A stretch of 64,000 bases of DNA. It comes from Acidobacteriota bacterium (GTDB taxonomy: Bacteria > Acidobacteriota > Terriglobia > UBA7540). The DNA is taken from contig SCRD01000001.1 of NCBI GenBank assembly GCA_004298155.1, forward strand, positions 248,001 through 312,000, written 5' to 3'. Shown piece by piece: positions 7,847-16,723 of the stretch (within the stretch, counting starts at the first letter, position 1; each line of letters opens with the position of its first letter). The notes under the pieces are model-generated. The model saw nothing but the letters and a program-made list of their open reading frames with translations. It was not told where the DNA came from and did not search any database. A program made the translations under genes and the position numbers.

Positions 7847-9112
7847 TCACTCGACGACGCCGAACATCTTGCGGACCAGTGATACCAGCGAACCTTGCTC
7901 CGGACGGCCGACGCCACTCTTGAGCTCGGTAATCGGACCGTGAAGGACCTTGTTCAGGATGCCGTGCGTGAGGGCGTCGATGGCCTCGCGCTGTTGAGGC
8001 GTCAGGTCACCCAGCCGGCCGCGAAAACGCTCCAGCTCATTTTCGCGAATAGCTTCGAGCTTCTGTTCCAGTGCCACAATTGTTGGCACAACTTCCCGCG
8101 AGGCGAGGCGCCGCATGGCCTTCTGAACTTCCTGCTGAATGATTTCCTCTGCCCAGATGGCTTCGCGGTCGCGCTGTTTCTTGTTGGACTCGACCACCTG
8201 CCCCAGATCATCAATATCGTAAACAAAGGCGTTATCAAGTTCGTTGACGGCCGGATCGATGTTTCGGGGCACCGAGATATCCACAAAAAACATGGGCCGG
8301 TTTTTCCGCGCTGCGAGCCATCGTTCCGCATGGTGGCGATAAATGACGTAATGGGGCGCGGACGTCGAGCAAATAACGATATCAGCTTTTTCAACATGGT
8401 CCAGCATCTGCTCAATCCGTATGGCTGTGCCGTGAAATGCTTCTGCCAGTTCAACCGCGCGCTCGTAGGTGCGATTCGCCACCAGAATGGAGCCTGCGCC
8501 GCTCCGGATGAGGTTCCTGGCGGCGATTTCACTCATCTTGCCCGCGCCGAGAACCAGGATAGTTTTCCCTGTCAGGTCGCCGAAGATCTTCCGCGCCAGT
8601 TCCACGGCGGCGTAGGAAACAGAAACTGCCGACGCTCCAATGCCAGTGTTTCGGCGGACTTTGCGCGCCACCGCCAGGGCCTGCAGGCTGATTTCATTCA
8701 AAGTGCCGTTCAATGCTCCCGCTTGACGCGCAGCGGTATAGGCCTGCTTCAACTGCCCGAGGATTTGGGGCTCGCCTACGATCATTGAATCCAGGCTTGA
8801 CGCCACGCGGAACAGGTGTTCGATGGCTTCCTGCTGGCGATGCTGGTAAAAATGGGTTTCGTAAAGCGCCAGGTTGCATTGGTGATGATCGGCGAGGAAC
8901 TTGCGAATGACGGGTATCGGCGCCACGCCGTCACGGGCATTGGCAACCACTTCAACACGGTTGCAGGTGGAGAGAATCAGGCCCTCTTTAATTCCTTCCC
9001 GGTGAACCAGGTCGACGACGGCTTCCTGAAGCCGCGATTCCGGAATACTCATCCGTTCCCGGACTTCCACTGGCGCCGTCCGATGGTTGATTCCCACAAG
9101 AGCGAGATTCAT
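7847..9112 (-). CDS. hemA: Glutamyl-tRNA reductase
   Basis: HemA reduces glutamyl-tRNA to glutamate-1-semialdehyde, the committed step of C5 heme synthesis. The 421-residue protein opens with NLALVGINHRTAPVEVRER and carries the catalytic Cys50 in ILSTCNRVEV. An NADPH-binding Rossmann motif (ILVLGAGKMSE) lies near residue 185, and the C-terminal dimerisation helices contain LEAIRENELERF. It follows the hemX-like gene and precedes hemC, the common hemX-A-C-D order. The Shine-Dalgarno before the ATG is weak. Identity is secure. Confidence 0.97.
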   Translation of the reverse strand: MNLALVGINHRTAPVEVRERMSIPESRLQEAVVDLVHREGIKEGLILSTCNRVEVVANARDGVAPIPVIRKFLADHHQCNLALYETHFYQHRQQEAIEHLFRVASSLDSMIVGEPQILGQLKQAYTAARQAGALNGTLNEISLQALAVARKVRRNTGIGASAVSVSYAAVELARKIFGDLTGKTILVLGAGKMSEIAARNLIRSGAGSILVANRTYERAVELAEAFHGTAIRIEQMLDHVEKADIVICSTSAPHYVIYRHHAERWLAARKNRPMFFVDISVPRNIDPAVNELDNAFVYDIDDLGQVVESNKKQRDREAIWAEEIIQQEVQKAMRRLASREVVPTIVALEQKLEAIRENELERFRGRLGDLTPQQREAIDALTHGILNKVLHGPITELKSGVGRPEQGSLVSLVRKMFGVVE

Positions 9113-9182
9113 CGTGTCTTCACTTCACTAATCCACATTATTTTCCGCCGATGCGCGCCGGCAGTATGTGAGCTGCATCACA

Positions 9183-10013
9183 TTACGGGATGCTTCCCAG
9201 CCGTGGCAAATAGCCGTGCCAGCCGCTAACAAAGCTGATGCCGACAAAAGTCACCATGATGGCCGCAAAGCCCAGAATGGCCACATAAGCGGAGCTCCGT
9301 CCAGGCCACGTCCCGCTCAATCGGACAGAAAGGAGAAACAGGTAAATCAGCCAGGTAATCAGCGCTGCGAGTATCTTTGGATCAAGTTCCCAGGGGCCGT
9401 GCCACGTGCGCGCTGCAAAGACGAATCCCGTCAGGATTCCAACCGTCAGGAAGGGAAGTCCGAATTTGAGCGACCGGAAATAGAGCTGGTCACACACCTC
9501 CAGCGATGGCAGCCGGTAATAAGTTTGCCGGGGATTCCTGGATTTAAGCTGGTTTTCCTGGATGAGGAACATGACGGCCGCGACAAACGTTAGAAAAAAG
9601 CCCACGTAACCCAGCATGATGCAGCTAATATGGATCATCAACCAGCCGCTGCGGAAGGCCGCTGATTGGAACGTCGGCCCCGGGCGGAGCGCCGAGAACA
9701 GCGTCAAGACAAAGACGAGCGGCAGCATGAATATGCCCAGAACGTTGATCCGATAGCGTAAATACGCCAGAAAGAAAGCGAGCGTCACCAGAAACGCAAA
9801 AAACGAAAGTGCGCTTTGCACGTCAATGACCGGAAGGCGGTGGAGGTTGATCGCTCTGGCAGCCAGCGATGAGACGTGGAACACCAGGCCTGCCCCGAGA
9901 GCTGCCAGCGATGCCGAGGACAGCGACGGACGATGGCGCATCACGGAAGGCACGGTAAGCACAATCCCCACAAAATAGAGAACTAAAGCCAGCCATAACA
10001 AGAAGGTATACAT
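9183..10013 (-). CDS. CcsA/HemX-like integral membrane protein
   Basis: The ATG at 10013 with AGAGGA upstream gives 276 residues; the longer frame adds a non-membrane leader and is rejected. About eight transmembrane helices are seen, beginning MYTFLLWLALVLYFVGIVL. The pattern is that of the CcsA/CcmC cytochrome c assembly superfamily, including WHGPWELDPKILAALITWLIY near residue 210 and a C-terminal GWHGYLP. When such a gene sits directly upstream of hemA it is usually called HemX, proposed to modulate glutamyl-tRNA reductase levels or to handle heme. Either role fits; the context favours HemX. Confidence 0.85.
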   Translation of the reverse strand: MYTFLLWLALVLYFVGIVLTVPSVMRHRPSLSSASLAALGAGLVFHVSSLAARAINLHRLPVIDVQSALSFFAFLVTLAFFLAYLRYRINVLGIFMLPLVFVLTLFSALRPGPTFQSAAFRSGWLMIHISCIMLGYVGFFLTFVAAVMFLIQENQLKSRNPRQTYYRLPSLEVCDQLYFRSLKFGLPFLTVGILTGFVFAARTWHGPWELDPKILAALITWLIYLFLLSVRLSGTWPGRSSAYVAILGFAAIMVTFVGISFVSGWHGYLPRLGSIP

Positions 10014-10207
10014 AGGTTCCTCTGAAAGGCTCCGAATCTCAGTATTATAGCACCCGAAAACGCCTCGCTCGACGGAGTCACCCACCGAGCACGAGATTCC
10101 CAAAGTGATACAATGTTTCAGTTGGAAGCGTGCTCCGGAATTCGCTGCGCGTTCAAAACATTTCCTCGCCGGTTCGTAATTTGACAACCTGACGGAGGAC
10201 AAAGACC

Positions 10208-11866
10208 ATGGTACATCCTCGGGCCGGGAAGCCTGCCGAACCTTCAATGCTGGTGAACGTTCCCCGGTTGATCACGGCTTATTATGTCGGGCGGCCTGAT
10301 CCCTCCGCGCCGGCGGAGAGGGTGGCCTTTGGGACATCCGGGCACCGCGGCTCATCGCTTTCAAATTCCTTCAATGAGGCGCACATCCTTGCCATCAGCC
10401 AGGCCATCTGCGACTACCGCCGCGGGCAGAAGATCAACGGTCCGCTTTTCCTGGCCAAAGATACTCACGCTCTTTCGGAGCCTGCCTACGCTACGGCTTT
10501 GGAGGTCCTGGCGGCCAACGAGGTTGAAGTGATGATCGACAGCGAAGATGGCTACACGCCCACGCCGGTGCTTTCGCACGCGATCCTCACCCACAATTCC
10601 CGGCCAAAAGCGGAGCGGGCCGACGGCATCGTGATTACACCTTCCCATAATCCTCCGGAAGACGGCGGCTTTAAGTACAACCCTCCAGATGGCGGCCCGG
10701 CCGATACCACCATCACTGGCTGGATTGCCGCCAGGGCAAATGCTCTGCTGGCAGGCGGCCTTCGCGAGATCCACAGAACCCCGTGGGCAAAGGCGCTGAA
10801 GTCTTTGACCACTCACCGGCACGATTACGCAACCGCGTACATTGAAGACCTCAATGCTGTTGTTGACCTTGATGCCATTCGCGGCGCGGGCCTCAATGTT
10901 GGCGTTGATCCGCTGGGCGGAGCGGGCGTGGCCTACTGGGACCGCATCAGCGAACGTTACGGGTTGCGCTTAACTGTGGTCAACAAGCTGGTGGACCCGA
11001 CCTTCCGCTTTATGACGCTCGATTGGGACGGCCAGATTCGCATGGACTGTTCCTCGCCTTATGCCATGGCAGCGCTGATTTCCATGAAAGATCGCTTCGA
11101 CGTGGCGTTTGGCTGCGATACGGACCACGACCGCCATGGCATCGTCACGCGCAGCGCGGGGCTGTTGAATCCCAACCACTACCTGGCAGTGGCCATTTTT
11201 TATCTGTTCAGAAACCGCCCGGAGTGGCCGGCGAGGCCGAGCGTGGGCAAGACACTGGTGAGCAGCGGCATGATCGATCGCGTGGCGGCCAAGCTGGGCC
11301 GCAGGCTGGTCGAGGTCCCAGTCGGCTTCAAATGGTTTGTGGAAGGGCTGCTGGATGGGTCGCTCGGGTTCGGCGGCGAGGAAAGCGCGGGAGCCTCCTT
11401 CCTGCGCCGGGACGGCAGCGTCTGGACCACGGACAAGGACGGTATCATCATGGGCCTGCTGGCGGCTGAAATGACCGCGATCACGGGACACGATCCCGGC
11501 GAACTCTATAATGAATTGACCTCTGAATTTGGCGCGTCCGCTTATCAGCGGATCGACGTGCCCGCCACGCCTGAGCAGAAGACACTCCTGAAGGGGCTTG
11601 TTCCCGAGCAGGTGGGGACTTCTGAGCTGGCAGGCGAAAAGATCGAGGCCATGCTCACCACCGCACCCGGCAATGGCCAACCCATTGGCGGTCTGAAAGT
11701 GGTGACCGCAAACGGCTGGTTCGCCGCCCGGCCCTCCGGAACGGAGGACGTCTACAAGATTTATGCCGAAAGTTTTCTTGGCGAAGACCATTTGCATAAA
11801 ATCCAGGAAGAAGCCAGGCAGATCATTGCGGGCGTTTTTGCGGAGGCGGGAACCAAAAACGCATAG
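10208..11866 (+). CDS. pgm: Phosphoglucomutase (alpha-D-glucose phosphate specific)
   Basis: A 552-residue cytosolic enzyme that interconverts glucose 1-phosphate and glucose 6-phosphate, linking glycogen, trehalose and sugar nucleotide synthesis to glycolysis. The phosphoserine loop ITPSHNPP places catalytic Ser146. The metal loop is CDTDHDRHG, the sugar-binding loop is [12 protein letters not shown], and the phosphate-binding loop near the C-terminus is [21 protein letters not shown] lies nine bases before the ATG. It is divergent from the hemX-like gene and convergent with the GH3 gene, and is probably monocistronic. Length and motifs match the bacterial Pgm family. Confidence 0.96.
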   Translation: MVHPRAGKPAEPSMLVNVPRLITAYYVGRPDPSAPAERVAFGTSGHRGSSLSNSFNEAHILAISQAICDYRRGQKINGPLFLAKDTHALSEPAYATALEVLAANEVEVMIDSEDGYTPTPVLSHAILTHNSRPKAERADGIVITPSHNPPEDGGFKYNPPDGGPADTTITGWIAARANALLAGGLREIHRTPWAKALKSLTTHRHDYATAYIEDLNAVVDLDAIRGAGLNVGVDPLGGAGVAYWDRISERYGLRLTVVNKLVDPTFRFMTLDWDGQIRMDCSSPYAMAALISMKDRFDVAFGCDTDHDRHGIVTRSAGLLNPNHYLAVAIFYLFRNRPEWPARPSVGKTLVSSGMIDRVAAKLGRRLVEVPVGFKWFVEGLLDGSLGFGGEESAGASFLRRDGSVWTTDKDGIIMGLLAAEMTAITGHDPGELYNELTSEFGASAYQRIDVPATPEQKTLLKGLVPEQVGTSELAGEKIEAMLTTAPGNGQPIGGLKVVTANGWFAARPSGTEDVYKIYAESFLGEDHLHKIQEEARQIIAGVFAEAGTKNA

Positions 11867-12133
11867 GGATAACCGCAAACCTCTGCGGGCCACAACTGTC
11901 CTGGTTTTCCGCAGTGTACCCTTTGAAATTTCCAAACTCTGCGGCCCAGTGGGGCGGCGTAAAGGTTGCACTCTTGGGTTTGGGTTGACTATGAGCTTTG
12001 TCGAATTGCTCATTTCAGTACAATCCAGGCTGATTGCACAAAGCCTTGCAATCGGATAAATAGCCTCACACAAAAGGTTAAGGTGCAGGTCTCGCACCGT
12101 GGAGACCCAGCGGCAGGTTGTATGCCGTGCTGC

Positions 12134-14689
12134 CTATCGCACTGTGAACCTCTCCTTCAGCGGCAGGTTCTGGGAGCTGTCGCCGACGGAAACCACGAAC
12201 TCACCAGGATCGACTTTCCAGCCGTTGGACTTAACATCCCAGTAAGCCAGCGAGCGCTGGTTGAGCTTGATGCTCGCGTACTTAATTTCGCCGGGCTTTA
12301 GCGTTACGCGTTCGAAGCCTTTCAGCTCGATTTTCGGTCGCGGTACCTTTGCCGAAGGATCGCTGACGTAAACCTCCGCCACCTCGCTACCCGCGCGGCT
12401 GCCCGTATTTTTGACGTCAAAGCTGACTGTGACGGGGCCGTCCGGGCTGGCTGTTCGAGGGCTGACGCTCAAGTTGCTGAAGGCGAACGTGGTGTAAGAC
12501 AGCCCGAAGCCAAACGGAAACAGCGGGGCCGGCTGGCTGTTGTGCCCATAAGCGCGATAACCGAGAAAGACTCCTTCGCGGTAATGGACGTCATTCGTTC
12601 CGGGTTCCTCGTAGTAGTTGTTCCAGGTGGGATTGTCCTCTACCCTCTTCCACCAGGTGATGGGCAATTTGCCCGAAGGATTGGTGCGGCCCGTCAGGGC
12701 ATCCGCCAGGGCCGTGCCGGCTTCTGAACCTCCATACCAGGCTTCGAAGAACGCAGGAACACGGTCCAGCCAGCCACTGGTGGCTACGCTTCCGCCGGAG
12801 GTAAGGACAACCACGGTGTGATGGTTTACAGCCGCCACGGCCCTGATAAGAGCTTCCTGGCCGGGAGGCAGAGCGTAGGTGCGGTCATGGCCCTCGCCTT
12901 CCGTTTCGGGATCGAAGCCGACCGAAAGCACTACCACATCGGCCATCGCCGCGACCTTTGTGGCGTTCGGGTCGAGCATTTCCGCCGCGGGCAAGGCGGC
13001 AAACCCCACCCGGATTCTGTTCGTCTCCGGCTGGTAGTTCAGTCGCACCGGGACGGCCTGGCCTGATGGGAGACTAATTTCCACGCTTTGGGGTTCGCCG
13101 CGGCCCGGCAGACCATCGAGCACCATCTTGCCATCGACATAAAGCTGGTAGCTGTCGCGGGCGACGGAAGCCACGATGAATTCCTGCGGCCCGGATGTTT
13201 TTGGCGTGTAGTAGCCAGTCCAGCGAACGGCAAGTTTTTTGTTTGAGCGCGGAAGAAATGGACTGCCGCCCCAGAAACGTACGCCCGGCACAACACGGGT
13301 TCGGTCCGGGTTGCCGGCAAATTCGCCGCTGTCAAATTCCTCCTGGGTCAGCCCCGGATGCTCGCCCTGGGCATCAGTTGAGAAGTTGCCGCTGGCATGG
13401 CCTTCCGACCTCCGACCACCCAGCAGTTCCTGCAGATCTTTCAAACCGCTATTCCACAGGATCTTTGTGTGGGGCAGCGAACGGGTCAATCCTTCAAGGA
13501 GACTGACCGGCGCGATGGCCGTGACGTGGCCGCTGCCTCCGGCCGAAGCCTGCGCCGGGTAGGCGTCGGGACCAATCAGCGCAATGGTGTGAACTTTGCT
13601 CAAATCGAGCGGCAGCAGGCGGCCTTCATTTTTTAGCAGCACCAGGCTTTCTTTGGCGGAGTCGAGCGCCATCTCAAGCGAGCGCCGATTGTAGAGCGGC
13701 AGGCTGAGGTCCGACTGGTCATGGTCAAGCCAGCCGAACTCGATGGCGACGCGCAGAATCCGGCGGACCTTTTCGTCAATGGTTGCCTCAGAAACCTTGC
13801 CCGCTTTGATGGCCGGAAGCAGGTTCTCCGCGTTCATGAATTTTGCCGAGGGCATTTCAAGATCGAGCCCGGCGTTGGCCGCCGCGACGGCATCGTAGGT
13901 AGCGTCCCAGTCGGACATCAGAATGCCGCGAAAGCCCCAGTCTTTTCGCAGAACATCGATATTGAGAAACGCATTCTGGGTTGCGTGCTCGCCGTTGAGG
14001 AGGTTGTAGGAATCCATGACGGCGCCCACGTGCCCCTGCCTGACGGCAGCCTCAAAGATGGGCAGATAAATTTCGCGCAGGGTACGCGGATCGATGATGG
14101 AATTGATTCCGTGGCGGTCATACTCCGAGTTGTTGGCGTCATAGTGCTTGACGGTGGCCACCACGCGCTCGCTCTGCACGCCTTCGATGTAACCCGCGAC
14201 GATCTGGCCGCCCAGGCAGGGATCTTCACCGAAGTATTCAAAGTTGCGGCCATTCATCGGCGCCCGGTAAATGTTGACTCCCGGTCCGAGCAGAAAATGG
14301 ACGCCGCGTACCCGCGCGTCCTCGCCCAGCGCGACGCCCACGCGGCGCGCCAGCGTCGGGTCCCATGAGGCCGCGAGGCCAATGCCTCCGGCGTAAGCGA
14401 TGCTGGGTCCCCACACGCGAACGCCTACCGGCCCATCTGACATCTTCAGGCGCGGCAGGCCGATCTGCGGCATTTCGTAAGTGAACATGCTGTCCACGCC
14501 GCCGATCAACTTGATTTTCTGCTCGATGGTCAGCCTGGCCAGCAGCGCGTCCGCGCGGCGGTCGATTTCCGCCTGGGAAAGTTGCTGCGCCCGCGCCTGG
14601 CTTGCGAATCCGGCAGCAACGAGCATCGCTGCCAATGACCATAAAAAAAGACGAGAAAAGATCGAGAGTTTGTTAGGGATATTTGGCAT
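12134..14689 (-). CDS. GH3 beta-glucosidase-type glycosidase with PA14 domain, exported
   Basis: The ATG at 14689 has AGGAG upstream and begins a signal peptide (FSRLFLWSLAAMLVAAGFAS), giving 851 residues. Upstream in-frame sequence encodes CHPERSEG, a translated intergenic repeat, so the longer start is rejected. Order: GH3 N-terminal barrel (residues about 35-330) with KHYDANNSE and the nucleophile region ILMSDWDATYDA; GH3 C-terminal alpha/beta domain, interrupted around 400-560 by a PA14-like carbohydrate-binding insert (FWGGSPFLP, then YTPKTSGPQEFIVAS); and a C-terminal Fn3-like domain (GSRAGSEVAEVYV). It probably removes terminal beta-linked glucose or related sugars in the periplasm. 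Substrate is uncertain because GH3 is broad. Confidence 0.92.
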   Translation of the reverse strand: MPNIPNKLSIFSRLFLWSLAAMLVAAGFASQARAQQLSQAEIDRRADALLARLTIEQKIKLIGGVDSMFTYEMPQIGLPRLKMSDGPVGVRVWGPSIAYAGGIGLAASWDPTLARRVGVALGEDARVRGVHFLLGPGVNIYRAPMNGRNFEYFGEDPCLGGQIVAGYIEGVQSERVVATVKHYDANNSEYDRHGINSIIDPRTLREIYLPIFEAAVRQGHVGAVMDSYNLLNGEHATQNAFLNIDVLRKDWGFRGILMSDWDATYDAVAAANAGLDLEMPSAKFMNAENLLPAIKAGKVSEATIDEKVRRILRVAIEFGWLDHDQSDLSLPLYNRRSLEMALDSAKESLVLLKNEGRLLPLDLSKVHTIALIGPDAYPAQASAGGSGHVTAIAPVSLLEGLTRSLPHTKILWNSGLKDLQELLGGRRSEGHASGNFSTDAQGEHPGLTQEEFDSGEFAGNPDRTRVVPGVRFWGGSPFLPRSNKKLAVRWTGYYTPKTSGPQEFIVASVARDSYQLYVDGKMVLDGLPGRGEPQSVEISLPSGQAVPVRLNYQPETNRIRVGFAALPAAEMLDPNATKVAAMADVVVLSVGFDPETEGEGHDRTYALPPGQEALIRAVAAVNHHTVVVLTSGGSVATSGWLDRVPAFFEAWYGGSEAGTALADALTGRTNPSGKLPITWWKRVEDNPTWNNYYEEPGTNDVHYREGVFLGYRAYGHNSQPAPLFPFGFGLSYTTFAFSNLSVSPRTASPDGPVTVSFDVKNTGSRAGSEVAEVYVSDPSAKVPRPKIELKGFERVTLKPGEIKYASIKLNQRSLAYWDVKSNGWKVDPGEFVVSVGDSSQNLPLKERFTVR

Positions 14690-14810
14690 GTTAGTCTCCT
14701 GACGGCTTGGAAGTATATCGCGGTGAAACCGCAATGCAAGTGACTTGCAGCACAAGCGGCAGGAGGCAGTGTCTGAAACTGGAATAGACAGCATAACTGC
14801 TCGCGTCAAT

Positions 14811-14895
14811 GTCATGCTGATCCCGCTAAGCGGGAGAAGCATCCCGGTATGTGACTGAGGGAAATGCCGGCGCCCTTCGCTGCGCTCAGGGTGAC
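14811..14895. repeat. Palindromic intergenic element, copy A
   Basis: About 85 bases bounded by GTCATGCTGA and TCAGGGTGAC, imperfect inverted termini. An internal CCCGCTAAGCGGG palindrome is present. It shares ends and the CTTCGCTGCGCTC segment with copies B and C. Confidence 0.65.
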
Positions 14896-15020
14896 AGTCC
14901 ATGAACTTTGCCTGGGGGACCCCGATGGGAGGGCGGCGGCTAGCCTCTTAGGGCAGTCAGGAGGCGCTGCCGTGTAGCCGGCGAGGAATTTTTGCTGCCA
15001 TTTGTTATCAATAAGATGGC

Positions 15021-15152
15021 TCGCTTCGTTTTCGGTTCGTTTTTTCCACAGGAACCTGTTTTTAACGACTTCTCCGCTTCGTTTTTCGGTTCGTTCCGGT
15101 TCGTTTTTGAGGCCAGATCCTGTGTTTTCAACAACCTCTCCGGTTCGTTTTT
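15021..15152. repeat. Degenerate TTCGTT direct-repeat block
   Basis: Six copies of TTCGTT, preceded by G or C and mostly followed by a T run, occur in two larger units about 55-65 bases long plus a final half unit. Each unit continues through a CAGG/CCTGT-type segment (ACAGGAACCTGT at 15047-15058) and an ACGAC or ACAACCTC segment. The block is AT rich compared with its surroundings. Confidence 0.7.
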
Positions 15153-15319
15153 AAAATAACATATTTTTCTGTCCCATTTGTCCCAAAAAGCCAGACAACT
15201 AGCCTGTTTGAGCGCTGCTGCATGGGCGCGGACTTTGCCTCGCGCCCGCGCCTTCTCATCACACCAGAAAGGCTACCATGCTAGGCCAGAGATGTCAAGT
15301 CAATTCGCGCGCGCCGCGG

Positions 15320-15380
15320 CACGGGTGTCACGCCCGTGAGTCAACATGGCCAGGATGGCCATGCCACGCATTGTAATGCG
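15320..15380. repeat. Three consecutive small hairpins after the 15384 gene
   Basis: CACGGG/CCCGTG (15320-15338), CATGGCC/GGCCATG (15345-15363) and CGCATT/AATGCG (15367-15380) are consecutive perfect inverted repeats just beyond the stop codon of the minus-strand gene. They may stabilise or end that transcript, but no T run follows. Confidence 0.6.
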
Positions 15381-15383
15381 ATG

Positions 15384-15938
15384 TTACTCGGCCCTGGTGA
15401 CTGTGACCTCGATAACGTAGTGGCGGTTGGAGGCGACATCGTCGGCAGAACCCACGAATGCTGATTCTCCGATTGTGGCGGGTGTTACATCCATAAGTCT
15501 CATATGGCCAAAGACCGGCTGGCCGGGCAGTGACGGCGATGTTTCTTTACTTGCCAAAGTTGTCATATCCAGAACTGTATGCACTTGCAGCTTCCCTTCC
15601 TGTTCTCTAAGGGTGCAATCGATGTTCATGCCGACATCCTGGTATTGAATGTCTTTCCCTGTACTGTACGGGACCCTGCTTCCAATGCGGGCCTCCACTA
15701 AAGAGCCCATGTTTGCCGTCATGGTATACGAGCGGGAATTGATGGTCTTGCCGTTCTCCACTTCATTCACTTTGTAACTCACGCGGTAGATTGCGGAGTC
15801 CGATGCTGTCTCCTTCTTTGCTGCCTGTCCATTCTGGGGCTGCTCGGCAGGCTGCGGTGCCGCGGCGGCCCGCGTTCCCAGAAAGCCCAGGGCCAGCGTC
15901 GAGATTAGAATGAAGACGTTCCATCTTGCCTTTTGCAT
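15384..15938 (-). CDS. Exported protein of unknown function next to ECF sigma module
   Basis: The ATG at 15938 follows GGAGGAATTT and starts a signal peptide (FILISTLALGFLGTRAAAA), giving 184 residues. After a Gln/Pro-rich linker (residues 25-45) the mature part is all beta-like: IYRVSYKVNEVENGK, then GSRVPYSTGKDIQYQDVGMNID. The latter resembles strands of secretin-like outer-membrane domains, but the protein is too short to be a secretin. It lies downstream of the sigma/anti-sigma pair on the same strand, separated by repeat copy B, and may be a target or accessory of that module. The function is unknown. Confidence 0.6.
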   Translation of the reverse strand: MQKARWNVFILISTLALGFLGTRAAAAPQPAEQPQNGQAAKKETASDSAIYRVSYKVNEVENGKTINSRSYTMTANMGSLVEARIGSRVPYSTGKDIQYQDVGMNIDCTLREQEGKLQVHTVLDMTTLASKETSPSLPGQPVFGHMRLMDVTPATIGESAFVGSADDVASNRHYVIEVTVTRAE

Positions 15939-15984
15939 AAATTCCTCCAGTGTTGCCAGCTTGCTGAAAAGACTTCCCACGTCC

Positions 15985-16079
15985 GTCATTCCGAGGGCCG
16001 ATGTTCCTGGGCGGCCCGAGGAATCTGCTTCTCTCAATACGCAAAACCAAAGCTGATTCTTCGCTGCGCTCGGAATGAC
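15985..16079. repeat. Palindromic intergenic element, copy B
   Basis: 95 bases with perfect 11-base terminal inverted repeats, GTCATTCCGAG and CTCGGAATGAC. An internal CGAGGAATCTGCTT / GATTCTTCGCTGCG pair is recognisable. It has the form of a short non-autonomous palindromic element. Confidence 0.8.
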
Positions 16080-16108
16080 GCGGGCCGACGCATTTTGCAG
16101 GCGGTCTG

Positions 16109-16723
16109 CTATTGCATTTCCTCATGCCCGGCTCCAAGCGCCAGAGGCTGAATTTCCAGTGGCGGAATCTCCAACGGTTTGATTTCTACGTGTTGAACCG
16201 TGAGTTCCGCTTTCAAAATCGGCTCAGCCAGCACCTGCGGCGGCGTTTCGCGGACGTATTGAACCAGAGCCTTCTGTTCCGCAGTCAGCGGCGCTGGGGT
16301 AGGGAACTGGGCTGGCCAGTAATGCGCCTCAGCCTGGCGCGACGACTTCCTTACGGGATGCTCGATTTGTGCCAGTTTAAGCGCGGTTGTTGCAGTGCCA
16401 GCCTTTGGATTCGCCCCTGAATTCGCGGCTAATGTTTCCTTGCGTGACGTAGACGAAACGGCGTTAACGGCCTGAGATGTCTCGCCCGCCGGGCCGTGTG
16501 AGCGGTTTGCCAGGCGAATCACGGCAATCATCATTACAACTGCAATAGTTGCCGCGGCAGCCACCCATAATTTCCAAGCTGTCCCTGCTGCGATTTCGTC
16601 GCCGGCAGCGGCTCGGACGCGGTCCATAATCCGCGCCTCGATCCCGGGCCGCACCGCCGCCGCCCGCTGATTCGCCAAAGCTGAATCCAGGAGTTCGTCA
16701 ACAAAGCGATCTTTATTTCCCAT
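16109..16723 (-). CDS. Probable membrane-anchored anti-sigma factor
   Basis: A 204-residue protein whose gene overlaps the ECF sigma gene by 11 bases and whose ATG is preceded by GAGGG. Residues 1-45 are a cytoplasmic helical region (KDRFVDELLDSALANQRAA), followed by a single transmembrane helix near 48-70 (WVAAAATIAVVMMIAVIRL) and a long Pro/Ala-rich periplasmic tail with the repeated KPLEIPPLEIQPL. No zinc HxxxCxxC anti-sigma motif is visible, so it is not a ZAS-type factor. The anti-sigma role is inferred from topology and gene overlap. Confidence 0.65.
   Translation of the reverse strand: MGNKDRFVDELLDSALANQRAAAVRPGIEARIMDRVRAAAGDEIAAGTAWKLWVAAAATIAVVMMIAVIRLANRSHGPAGETSQAVNAVSSTSRKETLAANSGANPKAGTATTALKLAQIEHPVRKSSRQAEAHYWPAQFPTPAPLTAEQKALVQYVRETPPQVLAEPILKAELTVQHVEIKPLEIPPLEIQPLALGAGHEEMQ

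Larger units (their letters stand above)
14690..15383. other. Repeat-rich intergenic region, no gene
   Basis: About 690 bases with no convincing gene. It contains a short palindromic element (14811-14895), a block of degenerate TTCGTT repeats (15021-15152) and three hairpins (15320-15380), each listed separately. A 64-codon frame on the minus strand is simply translation of the TTCGTT block. Confidence 0.7.

Noticed and set aside
10970-12097. Long minus-strand frame opposite phosphoglucomutase
   Set aside because: The plus-strand phosphoglucomutase has all family motifs; the antisense frame has none and runs past the real stop.
14690-14902. Longer N-terminus for the GH3 gene
   Set aside because: The upstream codons come from palindromic element A (CHPERSEG) and precede a clear ribosome site and signal peptide at 14689.
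14940-15134. A 64-codon minus-strand frame rich in Asn-Glu-Pro-Lys
   Set aside because: It is translation of the TTCGTT repeat block (AACGAACC on the minus strand), with no ribosome site and no coding bias outside the repeats.
15021-15152. CRISPR array
   Set aside because: Only two degenerate units and a half unit, units differ in length, the boxes are six bases, and no cas genes are present.
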